From contig NZ_BNEA01000015.1 in the NCBI RefSeq assembly GCF_016860525.1, positions 4,092,001-4,156,000 of the forward strand: a DNA stretch of 64,000 bases. The letters are read 5' to 3'. Positions 48,218 to 56,619 of the stretch are shown piece by piece (position 1 is the stretch's first letter; the number at the start of each line of letters is the position of its first letter). Origin of the DNA: Streptomyces rubradiris (GTDB lineage: Bacteria > Actinomycetota > Actinomycetes > Streptomycetales > Streptomycetaceae). The notes beneath the pieces are model-generated. The model ran no database searches and was not told the origin of the DNA. It was given only the letters and a program-made list of their open reading frames with translations. A program made the position numbers and the translations under genes.

Positions 48218-48494
48218 TCGCTCACTGCTGCACGGCATCATCAGTCGTGGCCGCGCTGCGGCCGAACCTCGCGACCGGAAGCCCCTCGGTGCGCTCGGGG
48301 AGGATCCCGTTTCCCCGGAGGTCCTGTCCCGCTCCTTGGGGGCTTCGCCTCGCCCTCCGGAGCCCTCGCCCCGTGCCCCGGAGGCTACGCACCGCTCCTC
48401 GGAGACTGCGTCCCTCTCCAGGGGCACGGAGTTGTCCACAGAGGTGGATTTCTCCACAGATGGTCAGACCTCACTGGTTCACGACCCCGAAGAC

Positions 48495-49568
48495 ATGGGA
48501 GGCTCTGTTCATCGCGAGCCTGAAGTCGAGGAGAGTGAATCCTTGCGGTCCGACGCCAACATCGCGGGACCGATGACCGATCCGGTCCCCGGTCCCCGTA
48601 CCGAGTCGATGGGAGCGGATGTTTCACGTGAAACACCGCCCCCGATGGACGACACTCCCATCGGTCGAGCGGCCCAACTGGCGGTGGAGGCTCTCGGCCG
48701 CGCCGGCGCAGGCCTGCCGCGACCGGAGCAGACCCGAGTCATCGTGGTCGCCAACCAGAAGGGCGGCGTGGGCAAGACGACGACGACCGTCAACCTTGCC
48801 GCCTCGCTGGCCCTGCACGGTGGCCGGGTCCTGGTGATCGACCTCGACCCGCAGGGCAACGCGTCCACCGCCCTCGGGATCGACCACCACGCCGAAGTCC
48901 CATCCATCTACGACGTGTTGGTGGAGAGCAAGCCTCTCGCCGAGGTGGTCCAGCCCGTCATCGACGTCGAGGGCCTCTTCTGCGCTCCGGCCACCATCGA
49001 TCTCGCAGGTGCGGAGATCGAGCTGGTGTCCCTGGTGGCCCGGGAGAGCCGGCTGCAACGGGCCATCCAGGCGTACGAGCAGCCGTTGGACTACATCCTC
49101 ATCGACTGCCCGCCTTCGCTGGGCCTGTTGACGGTCAACGCGCTCGTCGCGGGCGCCGAGGTGCTGATCCCGATCCAGTGCGAGTACTACGCGCTGGAGG
49201 GCCTCGGTCAGCTCCTGCGCAACGTCGACCTGGTGCGGGGGCACCTCAACCCCGCCCTGCATGTGTCGACCATCCTGCTCACCATGTACGACGGCCGGAC
49301 GCGTCTCGCCTCCCAGGTCGCGGAAGAGGTGCGCAGCCACTTCGGTGACGAGGTGCTGCGGACGAGCATTCCCCGCTCGGTCCGTATCTCCGAGGCGCCG
49401 AGTTACGGGCAGACGGTGCTGACCTACGATCCAGGATCGAGCGGCGCCCTCTCCTATCTTGAGGCGGCCCGGGAAATCGCGCTGAGGGGCGTCGGCATCA
49501 GCTATGACGCGAGCCAGGCCCACATCGGCGCCCAGAAAGACCAGAGCATGGTGGAGGGGATTCAGTGA
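48495..49568 (+). CDS. parA: Chromosome-partitioning ATPase ParA
   Basis: A 357-residue ParA. After an 80-residue flexible N-terminus come the deviant Walker A KGGVGKTTTT (89-98), then DLDPQGNASTALGID, DYILIDCPPSLGLLTVNALVA and the C-terminal SGALSYLEAAREIA. ParA forms polar assemblies that position the ParB-origin complex in hyphae and spores. The ATG at 48495 gives the length I recall for Streptomyces ParA; an upstream extension through parS1 is in frame but would be atypical. parS2 lies inside this gene. It overlaps parB by four bases. Confidence 0.96.
   Translation: MGGSVHREPEVEESESLRSDANIAGPMTDPVPGPRTESMGADVSRETPPPMDDTPIGRAAQLAVEALGRAGAGLPRPEQTRVIVVANQKGGVGKTTTTVNLAASLALHGGRVLVIDLDPQGNASTALGIDHHAEVPSIYDVLVESKPLAEVVQPVIDVEGLFCAPATIDLAGAEIELVSLVARESRLQRAIQAYEQPLDYILIDCPPSLGLLTVNALVAGAEVLIPIQCEYYALEGLGQLLRNVDLVRGHLNPALHVSTILLTMYDGRTRLASQVAEEVRSHFGDEVLRTSIPRSVRISEAPSYGQTVLTYDPGSSGALSYLEAAREIALRGVGISYDASQAHIGAQKDQSMVEGIQ
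48620..48635. other. parS: parS site 2 (inside parA)
   Basis: TGTTTCACGTGAAACA, perfect. In the parA frame it encodes the pentapeptide VSRET at residues 43-47, N-terminal to the ATPase domain. Confidence 0.97.
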
Positions 49569-50665
49569 GCGAGCGACGGAGGGGGCTGGGCCGTGGTCTC
49601 GGCGCACTGATCCCCGCTGCCCCGACCGAGAGGACGCCGGCCTCCGCCGCGCTGGGGGGTGGAGGCTCCACCTCCCCCGCGGCCGTCCCGGTACTGACGA
49701 GTGACCGCGGAGTGGCCGCGGCCAAGGTGGCCACGCTGCCGCCCGCCGCACAGGACATCGAGGCGGTTCCGGCGAGCCCCGCCGTCGAGGTGCCGGCACC
49801 CCCGTTGGGCGCCCACTTCGCCGAGATCCCCCTGGACGCCATCACACCGAACCCGCGCCAGCCGCGCGAGATCTTCGACGAGGACGCGCTTCAGGAGCTG
49901 GTCACCTCCATCAAGGAGGTCGGCCTGCTGCAGCCCGTCGTGGTGCGGCAGCTCGGTCCCGGCCGGTATGAGCTGATCATGGGCGAGCGCCGCTGGCGCG
50001 CGTGCCGTGAAGCCGGCCTGGAGGCCATCCCGGCGATCGTGCGGGCCACGGAGGACGAGAAGCTCCTCCTGGACGCGCTGCTGGAGAACCTGCACCGTGC
50101 GCAGCTGAACCCGATCGAAGAGGCCGCTGCCTACGACCAGCTGCTGAAGGACTTCAACTGCACCCACGACCAGCTGGCCGACCGGATCGGGCGCTCCCGC
50201 CCGCAGGTCTCCAACACGCTGCGTCTGCTGAAGCTGTCGCCGACCGTGCAGAAGCGGGTGGCCGCCGGGGTGCTTTCGGCCGGTCACGCCCGGGCGCTGC
50301 TGGCTGTGGAGGACTCCGAGGAACAGGACCGGCTGGCCCACCGGATCGTCGCCGAGGGACTGTCGGTGCGGTCCGTGGAAGAGATCGTGACCCTCATGGG
50401 CTCACGGTCTCAGAAGGCCTCGCGGTCCCGGGGGCCCCGGGCCGGTTCCGTGCCTTCCCCGGCGCTGAGCGAGCTGGCCACCCGGCTCTCGGACCGGTTC
50501 GAGACGCGGGTGAAGGTCGAGCTGGGACAGAAGAAGGGCAAGATCACCGTCGAGTTCGCCTCCGCCGAGGACCTCGAAAGGATCCTCAGCACGTTCGCCC
50601 CGGGCGAGAAGCTGGCCCTGCAGAAGAGCCTTCAGGACGGCGACGGCGACGAGAGCCAGGACTGA
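49565..50665 (+). CDS. parB: Chromosome-partitioning protein ParB (CTPase/DNA-binding)
   Basis: A 366-residue ParB. IPLDAITPNPRQPREIFDEDALQELVTSIKEVGLLQPVVVRQ and YELIMGERRWRACREAGLEAIPAIVR form the CTP-binding domain with the GERRxRA motif. LDALLENLHRAQLNPIEEAAAYDQLLKDF leads into the HTH that reads parS (THDQLADRIGRSRPQVSNTLRLL). The C-terminus VKVELGQKKGKITVEFASAEDLERIL is the dimer domain. It loads on parS and spreads as a clamp. GTG start overlapping parA. Confidence 0.98.
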   Translation: MSERRRGLGRGLGALIPAAPTERTPASAALGGGGSTSPAAVPVLTSDRGVAAAKVATLPPAAQDIEAVPASPAVEVPAPPLGAHFAEIPLDAITPNPRQPREIFDEDALQELVTSIKEVGLLQPVVVRQLGPGRYELIMGERRWRACREAGLEAIPAIVRATEDEKLLLDALLENLHRAQLNPIEEAAAYDQLLKDFNCTHDQLADRIGRSRPQVSNTLRLLKLSPTVQKRVAAGVLSAGHARALLAVEDSEEQDRLAHRIVAEGLSVRSVEEIVTLMGSRSQKASRSRGPRAGSVPSPALSELATRLSDRFETRVKVELGQKKGKITVEFASAEDLERILSTFAPGEKLALQKSLQDGDGDESQD

Positions 50666-50696
50666 TTCCCGGTCGTTCGTGTCCTTCGGGGCAGTG

Positions 50697-50737
50697 GAGC
50701 GGGCCGTGTCCGGTGTGTACCGGAACACGGCCCGCTC
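50697..50737 (+). terminator. Terminator hairpin after parB
   Basis: A long near-perfect stem (GAGCGGGCCGTG with CACGGCCCGCTC plus an inner CCGG/CCGG) followed by TTTGCTTT, 32 bases after the parB stop. Confidence 0.85.
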
Positions 50738-50864
50738 TTTGCTTTGGCACGGTATCGAGTGAATCGGATCGTGGATACGATGCGATCAGCTAGGGCATAT
50801 CCACCGGTCAGCAGCTGACAGCCGCTCGCGATGCGGCGGGCGAAGGAAGCGAGGATCAGCCTTC

Positions 50865-51482
50865 ATGGGGCGTCGGCTCGTGCCGCTCACGCTGGACAAC
50901 CTTCAGGATCTTCCCCATCGTTGTCGCTCCTGTGTCTTCTGGGAGCTGGACCCCGTCAGCGGCGAGGCGGCGGTGGCGGCGGGCACCACCGCGCTGGAGA
51001 AGGAAGCCTGGATCTCCGCCGTCCTGCTGGACTGGGGATCGTGCGGCCGGGTGGTGTATGTCGACGACGTCCCGGCGGGTTTCGTGCTCTACGCCCCGCC
51101 GGCCTACGTGCCGCGCTCGACGGCCTTCCCCACGAGCCCGGTGGCGCCGGACGCCGTGCAGCTGATCACCGGGTACGTTCTGCCCGCCTATCAGGGGCAG
51201 GGGCTGGGCCGGGTGCTGGTGCAGACGGTCGCCAAGGATCTGCTGCGCCGGGGCTTCAAAGCGGTCGAGGCGTTCGGAGACGCCCGCTGGGAGCAGCCCG
51301 CCTGCCTGCTGCCCGCCGATCACCTGCTGGCCGTCGGCTTCAAGACGGTCCGGCAGCATCCCACCCATCCGCGGATGCGGCTGGAGCTGCGGTCCACGCT
51401 CTCCTGGAAGGAAGACGTGGAGATGGCACTGGACCGGCTTCTGGGAGCGGTCCAGAAGGAACCCGCGCTGCGGCCGCTCTAG
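50865..51482 (+). CDS. GNAT-family N-acetyltransferase
   Basis: A 205-residue acetyltransferase. CGRVVYVDDVPAGFVLYAPP is the central sheet and LITGYVLPAYQGQGLGRVLVQTVAKDLLRRG contains the acetyl-CoA loop Q-G-x-G-x-G/A. It begins with RLVPLTLDNLQDLPHRCRSCVFWELDPVSG, which has two cysteines and a pattern repeatedly found in the ParB-adjacent acetyltransferases of Streptomyces. Substrate unknown. Its stop lies at the start of a 16-bp tandem duplication. Confidence 0.9.
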   Translation: MGRRLVPLTLDNLQDLPHRCRSCVFWELDPVSGEAAVAAGTTALEKEAWISAVLLDWGSCGRVVYVDDVPAGFVLYAPPAYVPRSTAFPTSPVAPDAVQLITGYVLPAYQGQGLGRVLVQTVAKDLLRRGFKAVEAFGDARWEQPACLLPADHLLAVGFKTVRQHPTHPRMRLELRSTLSWKEDVEMALDRLLGAVQKEPALRPL

Positions 51483-51514
51483 CGCGAGGCCGCTCTAGCG
51501 CGAGGCCGTTATAG

Positions 51515-51548
51515 CGATGGGGCCGACCCCAGCGGATCGGCCCCATCG
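51515..51548. terminator. Bidirectional terminator between acetyltransferase gene and trxA
   Basis: A perfect 12-bp stem CGATGGGGCCGA/TCGGCCCCATCG with a ten-base loop, directly abutting parS site 3. Confidence 0.85.
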
Positions 51549-51564
51549 TGTTTCACGTGAAACA
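51549..51564. other. parS: parS site 3
   Basis: TGTTTCACGTGAAACA, perfect, between the convergent acetyltransferase and thioredoxin genes, one base from the trxA stop. Confidence 0.97.
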
Positions 51565-51897
51565 TCACTTCGTGATGAACTCGTCCAGGTCGCGCAGGAG
51601 CGCCGCCTTCGGCTTGGCACCCACGATCGTCTTGGCGACATCGCCGCCCTGGTACACGTTCAGGGTGGGGATGGACATGACGCCGTACTTGGCGGCCGTG
51701 TTCGGGTTCTCGTCGATGTTGAGCTTGACGATCTGGATCTTGTCGCCGTGCTCGGCCGCGATCGCCTCCAGGGAGGGGGCGATCATGCGGCACGGACCGC
51801 ACCACTCGGCCCAGAAGTCCACCAGAACGGGCTTGTCGCTCTTGAGGACCTCCTCCTCGAAGTTGTCGTCGGTCACGGTCTTCACGTTGCCGGCCAC
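51565..51897 (-). CDS. trxA: Thioredoxin
   Basis: A 110-residue thioredoxin. VLVDFWAEWCGPCRMIAPSLEAIA holds the WCGPC redox site, followed by VVKLNIDENPNTAAKYGVMSIPTL with the cis-proline (SIPT). It keeps cytoplasmic thiols reduced and is recharged by TrxB, encoded 47 bases upstream. The start is GTG. Confidence 0.98.
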   Translation of the reverse strand: MAGNVKTVTDDNFEEEVLKSDKPVLVDFWAEWCGPCRMIAPSLEAIAAEHGDKIQIVKLNIDENPNTAAKYGVMSIPTLNVYQGGDVAKTIVGAKPKAALLRDLDEFITK

Positions 51898-51944
51898 AGT
51901 GGGCTCCTTACCTCGGTTACGCGGTGGGGCGGGGAAGGGGAAGG

Positions 51945-52913
51945 TCAGACAGTCGTCTTCTCGGGCTCCGCCTGGTCCTCGTCCGCGAGGGCGGCGAGGT
52001 ATCGCTCGGCGTCCAGAGCGGCGGCGCAGCCGGTACCGGCGGCGGTGATCGCCTGGCGGTAGGTGTGGTCGACCACGTCACCGGCGGCGAACACACCGGT
52101 CACGTTGGTACGGGTGGACGGCGAGGCGACCTTCAGGTAACCCTCCTCGTCCAGGTCCAGCTGGCCCTTGAACAGCTCGGTGCGCGGGTCGTGGCCGATG
52201 GCGATGAACAGGCCCGTCACGGGCAGCTCGGACAGCTCGCCGGTCTTGACGTTCCGCAGCTTCAGACCGGAGAGCTTCTGGTCGCCCTGGATCTCGGCGA
52301 CCTCGCTGTCCCAGACGAACTTGATCTTCGGGTCGCCGAAGGCGCGCTCCTGCATCGCCTTGGAGGCGCGCAGGGTGTCCCGGCGGTGGACGATCGTGAC
52401 CGACTTGGCGAACCGCGAGAGGAACGTGGCCTCCTCCATCGCGGTGTCGCCGCCGCCGATCACGGCGATGTCGTGCTCCTTGAAGAAGAACCCGTCACAG
52501 GTGGCGCACCAGGAGACACCACGGCCCGAAAGCATGTCCTCGTTCGGCAGGCCCAGCTTGCGGTGCTGGGAGCCGGTGGTGACGATGACGGCCTTTGCCC
52601 GGTGCACGGTGCCCGCGGTGTCGGTGACGGTCTTGATCTCACCGGTCAGATCGACGGAGACGATGTCGTCCGGAACGAGCTCGGCACCGAAGCGTTCGGC
52701 CTGGGCGCGCATGTTGTCCATGAGGTCCGGCCCCATGATGCCGTCGCGGAAGCCCGGGAAGTTCTCGACCTCGGTGGTGTTCATCAGCGCACCGCCCGCG
52801 GTGACGGCCCCTTCGAACACCAGGGGCTTCAGCGATGCACGGGCGGTGTACAGCGCCGCCGTGTAGCCTGCGGGCCCGGAGCCGATGATGATCACGTTAC
52901 GGACATCGCTCAC
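51945..52913 (-). CDS. trxB: Thioredoxin reductase
   Basis: A 322-residue flavoprotein. [25 protein letters not shown] is the FAD site, [10 protein letters not shown] is the redox disulfide [18 protein letters not shown] is the NADPH site, and [35 protein letters not shown] is the end motif. GTG start with GAGGAA upstream. It forms the trxBA pair downstream of sigM; in Streptomyces trxBA is commonly under SigR-type thiol-stress control, which I did not verify from promoter sequence. Confidence 0.98.
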   Translation of the reverse strand: MSDVRNVIIIGSGPAGYTAALYTARASLKPLVFEGAVTAGGALMNTTEVENFPGFRDGIMGPDLMDNMRAQAERFGAELVPDDIVSVDLTGEIKTVTDTAGTVHRAKAVIVTTGSQHRKLGLPNEDMLSGRGVSWCATCDGFFFKEHDIAVIGGGDTAMEEATFLSRFAKSVTIVHRRDTLRASKAMQERAFGDPKIKFVWDSEVAEIQGDQKLSGLKLRNVKTGELSELPVTGLFIAIGHDPRTELFKGQLDLDEEGYLKVASPSTRTNVTGVFAAGDVVDHTYRQAITAAGTGCAAALDAERYLAALADEDQAEPEKTTV

Positions 52914-53065
52914 GGCTTGATTCCTCGTCTCTGGTCTGCGTCAGTCGACCGGTGGGAGCCCCTTTCGGGACTCTCACCCCACCCAACGGATCCTACGGGG
53001 CGTGCATTCCCGGTGTGTCCGGGCACACGCCTGCCCCGGGGCGCCCGAAGGAGTGGTCCAGCGGC

Positions 53066-54007
53066 CTAGGGACGCGCGAGGGACTGCTTGAGCAGGACCT
53101 TGCCGGCCGACGGGGGCTGGTGCTGCACGCAGGACGCTTCGACCACATAGGCCGTGACCCGCGCGCTGTCACGGGCGTCGGCCACCACGACGAGGTAGGC
53201 CGACCTGCCCGCGTACGTTCCCGTCTTGGCCGCGAGCACGTCGGAACTCTGCCGGAGCGCCTGCCGGACACAGTCGGGGACCGGGACAGCGGTCTGGATC
53301 AAGGTGTGCGGCCCGTCGGTGGACCCGAACGACCGGGGCTCGTCGTCCGGGCGCTGCCGGGGCCTGTCGCCACCGTGCGGCAGCGTCTTCTCAGCGGTGA
53401 GAAGGGAATGGACCTGGTTCGCCACGCTGTCGCCGGAGAAGACGCCGGACGAGGCGGTCGGTGTCCCATGGGCCGACGAGTGGTCGGAGGTGCCGGACAG
53501 GGCCGTCACGAGCAGGCTTCCGGCGCCCAGGACCGCGGCTGTGAGAACGGCGCCCAGGGCGATCCTGCCGCGTCGCCGACCGCGCTCGGTGCCCTTCCGC
53601 CCCGGTCCGGTCGCCGCACGGGGGCGCCCTGCGGGGCGGTCGGCGGGTTGATCGGCTGGACGGTCGGCACGGTGGTCCGCGGTGAGCGATGTTTCACGTG
53701 AAACATGACCCGTGGCGTCTTCGGTACCGGCACTGTGCGCGTTCCCGGCACCGGTGTTCCGTGCGGCCTCGGCGGCAAGGGCGGCGTCGAGGCGTACGGC
53801 GATTTCGTCCGGCATGCGCTCCGGCTCCGGCAGGGAAGCGAGCAGGCCCCGGATCTCTTCCAGCGAGGCGCACACGTCCGCGCATGAGGCGCACCCGTCC
53901 AGGTGGCGTCGCACGTCCCTGGCCCGGTCCGGTGCGAGCAGGCCCTCGGTGAGGTCGGAGATCTCCGCGACGTCCGGGTGCCCGGTCGTGTCCGTCGTCG
54001 ATGTCAC
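53066..54007 (-). CDS. Anti-sigma factor (putative, for SigM)
   Basis: A 313-residue membrane protein. Near the N-terminus, RRHLDGCASCADVCASLEEIRGLL has the HxxxCxxC zinc motif of anti-sigma (ZAS) domains. A disordered Arg/Pro/Asp-rich stretch, one TM helix (RIALGAVLTAAVLGAGSLLVTAL) and an extracytoplasmic domain follow. Its GTG start overlaps the sigM stop (GTGA), the usual arrangement for a cognate pair. parS site 4 lies inside the gene. Confidence 0.88.
   Translation of the reverse strand: MTSTTDTTGHPDVAEISDLTEGLLAPDRARDVRRHLDGCASCADVCASLEEIRGLLASLPEPERMPDEIAVRLDAALAAEAARNTGAGNAHSAGTEDATGHVSRETSLTADHRADRPADQPADRPAGRPRAATGPGRKGTERGRRRGRIALGAVLTAAVLGAGSLLVTALSGTSDHSSAHGTPTASSGVFSGDSVANQVHSLLTAEKTLPHGGDRPRQRPDDEPRSFGSTDGPHTLIQTAVPVPDCVRQALRQSSDVLAAKTGTYAGRSAYLVVVADARDSARVTAYVVEASCVQHQPPSAGKVLLKQSLARP
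53690..53705. other. parS: parS site 4 (inside the anti-sigma gene)
   Basis: TGTTTCACGTGAAACA, perfect. In the coding frame it also reads VSRET, as in parA. Confidence 0.97.
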
Positions 54008-54753
54008 GCTCGCCCACCTCCGCCCTTCACTACCGCTGAATCGGTCGGTCCCGCGCCCTCGGAATGTCCGCTCGGTGACCCCGTCGCCGGTGGGACGGAC
54101 GGCCCTTGCCGCCGGTTCCCTCCCGGGGCGTTTTCCTTCGCGCCCCCGGTGCCGCCTGGCCGTGGATCTCCGCCGCCTTCGGGCCGTAGGTGCGTGAGCA
54201 GGGGCAGCAGCCTGGCCCGGCCCCGCGCGCACCGGCTCTTCACCGTTCCCGTCGGCACATCCAGCATCCGCGCTGCCTCCGCCACGGGGTAACCCTGCAT
54301 GTCCACCAGGACCAGAGCGGCGCGCTGCTCCGGCGGGAGGATGCCGAGCGCTTCGAGGAGCTGGCGGTGCACGTCCTTCCGCTCGGCCGGCGCCGAGGCG
54401 GACTCGTGCGGCTCCAGCAGCTGCTCCAGTCGCTCGGTGTCGTCCACCGGAGCCGTCTTGCGGGAGGCGGCCTTCCGCGCCCGGTCCAGGCAGGCGTTCA
54501 CCGTGATCCGGTGCAGCCAGGTCGTGACGGCCGCCTGGCCACGGAAGGTGTGGGCGGCCCGGTAGGCCGACACCAGGGCGTCCTGCACGGCGTCCGCCGC
54601 TTCCTCACGGTCCCCCAGCGTCCGCAGGGCCACGGCCCAGAGCCGGTCCCGGTGCCGTCGCACGATCTCGCCGAAGGCCTCGGGGTCGCCGTCCACGTGG
54701 CGGGCGAGCAGGTCCCGGTCGCTCACCCCGTCGTATCCGGCGCCCTCCGCCAT
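54004..54753 (-). CDS. sigM: ECF RNA polymerase sigma factor SigM
   Basis: A 249-residue ECF sigma factor. Region 2 is FGEIVRRHRDRLWAVALRTLGDREEAADAVQDALVSAYRAAHTF and region 4 is LGILPPEQRAALVLVDMQGYPVAEAARMLDVPTGTVKSRCARGRARL. A disordered C-terminal tail of about 60 residues is extra. The gene order kinase-like/murJ upstream and anti-sigma, trxB, trxA downstream is the SigM neighbourhood. Its gene starts 26 bases after the pseudokinase stop. Confidence 0.95.
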   Translation of the reverse strand: MAEGAGYDGVSDRDLLARHVDGDPEAFGEIVRRHRDRLWAVALRTLGDREEAADAVQDALVSAYRAAHTFRGQAAVTTWLHRITVNACLDRARKAASRKTAPVDDTERLEQLLEPHESASAPAERKDVHRQLLEALGILPPEQRAALVLVDMQGYPVAEAARMLDVPTGTVKSRCARGRARLLPLLTHLRPEGGGDPRPGGTGGAKENAPGGNRRQGPSVPPATGSPSGHSEGAGPTDSAVVKGGGGRA

Positions 54754-54779
54754 CTGCCCCCTCCGGTCCGGGTGAGACG

Positions 54780-56501
54780 TCAGCCCGTGAACTTCACTTC
54801 GCCGATGGCCTGCTTGTAACCCGCACGGGAGTACAGGGTGGAGTCGTAGCCCGAATTCGGCACGGCCGTCAGCCAGACGAGGACGTACTGCGTCTTGAGC
54901 TGCTTGGTCACCTTCACCGTGGCGGTGGTGCCCGTGGTCGTGCCCTCGCCGATCTTCGTCATGGAGTCCAGGGAGGCCGGCGACAGCGAGTCCGCCGCGT
55001 ACAGCTCGACCGTGGTGTGGTCGCCGCCGTAACGCAGGTCGAGGGTGGCCGTGCTGAGCTTCTTGGCCGAGCCGAGGTCGTACACGATGCCGACACCGGG
55101 CTTGAACGGCGCGATCGGCGGGCCCTCGTTGAAGCTCTTGGTCTTCCAGTACGTCGACGCGTCACCGTCGTAGGTGTTGGGGACGTTCCCGGGGCTTTGG
55201 AGCTCGCCCTTGGCGACGAACTCCTGGCCGTTCTGGATCTTTATCGGCACCGGCTTCGGCTTCACGGCGTTCTTGCCGCCGCCGTCCGTGGTCTGGCTCT
55301 TGTTGGTGTCGTCCGACTTGTCGCCGTGGTCCATCAGGGCGTCCGCCAGCTGCCAGCTGCCCAGGCCCAGCGCGGCGATGAGCAGGGCCGACACCGCCCA
55401 CTTCAGGGCCTTGCCGGTGCGGCTCTGCAACGGGGGCGGCGGGGGCACGATGGGCTGGGTGACACCGGCGTGCGCAGCCGGGCGGCCGTAGCTGCCCTGC
55501 TGGTAGGTCGTGCGCTGGTAGTCCGGCGGGGCCGTGAACGCCGGCTCGGGCGGGCGGATGCGCGGCATCTCGCCGATCGCCTTCACCAGCTCCTCCGGCG
55601 TGGTGCACGGCGCCTCGTGCCGGGACGCCGTGGCACCGTCGTTGACCAGGGCGCGCATGGTCAGCTCGGACAGCCCGCGGTGCACACCGGCCCGCACCTG
55701 GTCCGGAGGGATGAGACCGATGTCCTTGGGAAGGCCGGCCAGGCCGTAGGCGTCGTTCTCGTACGGCCAGCGCTGGGTCAGCGCGGCGTAGAGCAGGGCT
55801 CCGATCGCCTCGGTGTCCGCGCGCTGCGGGGTGGTGGAGCTGATACCGCGCAGCGCCGCGTTCACGGCGAGGCCGCGGATGCGCCACTGGCCGGTGGAGG
55901 TGCGCAGGACGGCGTTCGGGTTCAGCCGCAGATGGGCGAGGCCCTCCCGGTGCGCGGCGGCCATGGCCGCCGCGACCTGACTGACCATCTGGTAGGCGTC
56001 GTGCGGCTCCAGCGGTCCGCCGGTGAGGAGGGTGGACAGCTCGATGGCGTCGGGCAGCCACTCGTGGACGACGTAGACGAGGTCGTTCTCCTCGACGGCG
56101 TCGAGGACCTGGACGAAGCGCGGGTCGCCGAGGAGTGCGGAGGAACGGGCGGCGGCGAGGACGGAGCGGGCCCGGGCGTGGTCTGCGGGCAGGACGTGGA
56201 CGCCGACGGCCCGGCGGAGCTTCTCGTCGACCGCGCGCCAGCTGCTGAACCCGTCCAGACGGGTGACGCACTCTTCCAGCCGGTAGCGCCTTGCGAGCTT
56301 GTGACCGCTGTGCAACTCCGGTGTGGAGGTCTTCCGTCCGGGACCCTCAGTGGCGCCGCTCCCCTGTGCCTCGTCGCTGTCCGTGTCCCGCTCCGGGTTC
56401 TTGGCCACCCCGTCGGCCGTGGCCTGGTCCGCCTTGGCGGTCAGCGGCTGCTCACCGCTGTTGTCTGCCACGTCGACGGCAGCCGTGCTCCGTTCCGCCA
56501 C
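54780..56501 (-). CDS. MurJ-associated pseudokinase with C-terminal discoidin-like domain
   Basis: A 573-residue membrane protein. The kinase-like domain (about 65-300) has recognisable lobes, but the catalytic loop reads HLRLNPNAVL instead of HRDxKxxN and no DFG is present (IRGLAVNAAL), so it cannot be an ordinary kinase. After a TM helix (WAVSALLIAALGLGSWQLADAL), the C-terminal extracytoplasmic part (GDASTYWKTKSFN, GIVYDLGSAKKLSTATLDL) looks like an F5/8C-type beta-sandwich. In mycobacteria the related module of MviN binds FhaA and controls peptidoglycan precursor flipping; here it is a separate gene 118 bases downstream of murJ. GTG at 56501 chosen. Confidence 0.88.
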   Translation of the reverse strand: MAERSTAAVDVADNSGEQPLTAKADQATADGVAKNPERDTDSDEAQGSGATEGPGRKTSTPELHSGHKLARRYRLEECVTRLDGFSSWRAVDEKLRRAVGVHVLPADHARARSVLAAARSSALLGDPRFVQVLDAVEENDLVYVVHEWLPDAIELSTLLTGGPLEPHDAYQMVSQVAAAMAAAHREGLAHLRLNPNAVLRTSTGQWRIRGLAVNAALRGISSTTPQRADTEAIGALLYAALTQRWPYENDAYGLAGLPKDIGLIPPDQVRAGVHRGLSELTMRALVNDGATASRHEAPCTTPEELVKAIGEMPRIRPPEPAFTAPPDYQRTTYQQGSYGRPAAHAGVTQPIVPPPPPLQSRTGKALKWAVSALLIAALGLGSWQLADALMDHGDKSDDTNKSQTTDGGGKNAVKPKPVPIKIQNGQEFVAKGELQSPGNVPNTYDGDASTYWKTKSFNEGPPIAPFKPGVGIVYDLGSAKKLSTATLDLRYGGDHTTVELYAADSLSPASLDSMTKIGEGTTTGTTATVKVTKQLKTQYVLVWLTAVPNSGYDSTLYSRAGYKQAIGEVKFTG

Positions 56502-56619
56502 CGTCGTCCCTGCCTCCCCATCCGTTGCACGCTGTCCGACGCCGAAACCAATTGTGCCCACAGTCCGCCGCTATGCACGACACACGGCGGCGGACGATGG
56601 TTGTGCGCCTACCCCCGCC

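Noticed and set aside
48201..48494. Longer ParA starting at parS site 1
   Set aside because: The extension is Pro/Arg/Ser-rich and spans the expected promoter and parS1; the ATG at 48495 gives the normal length.
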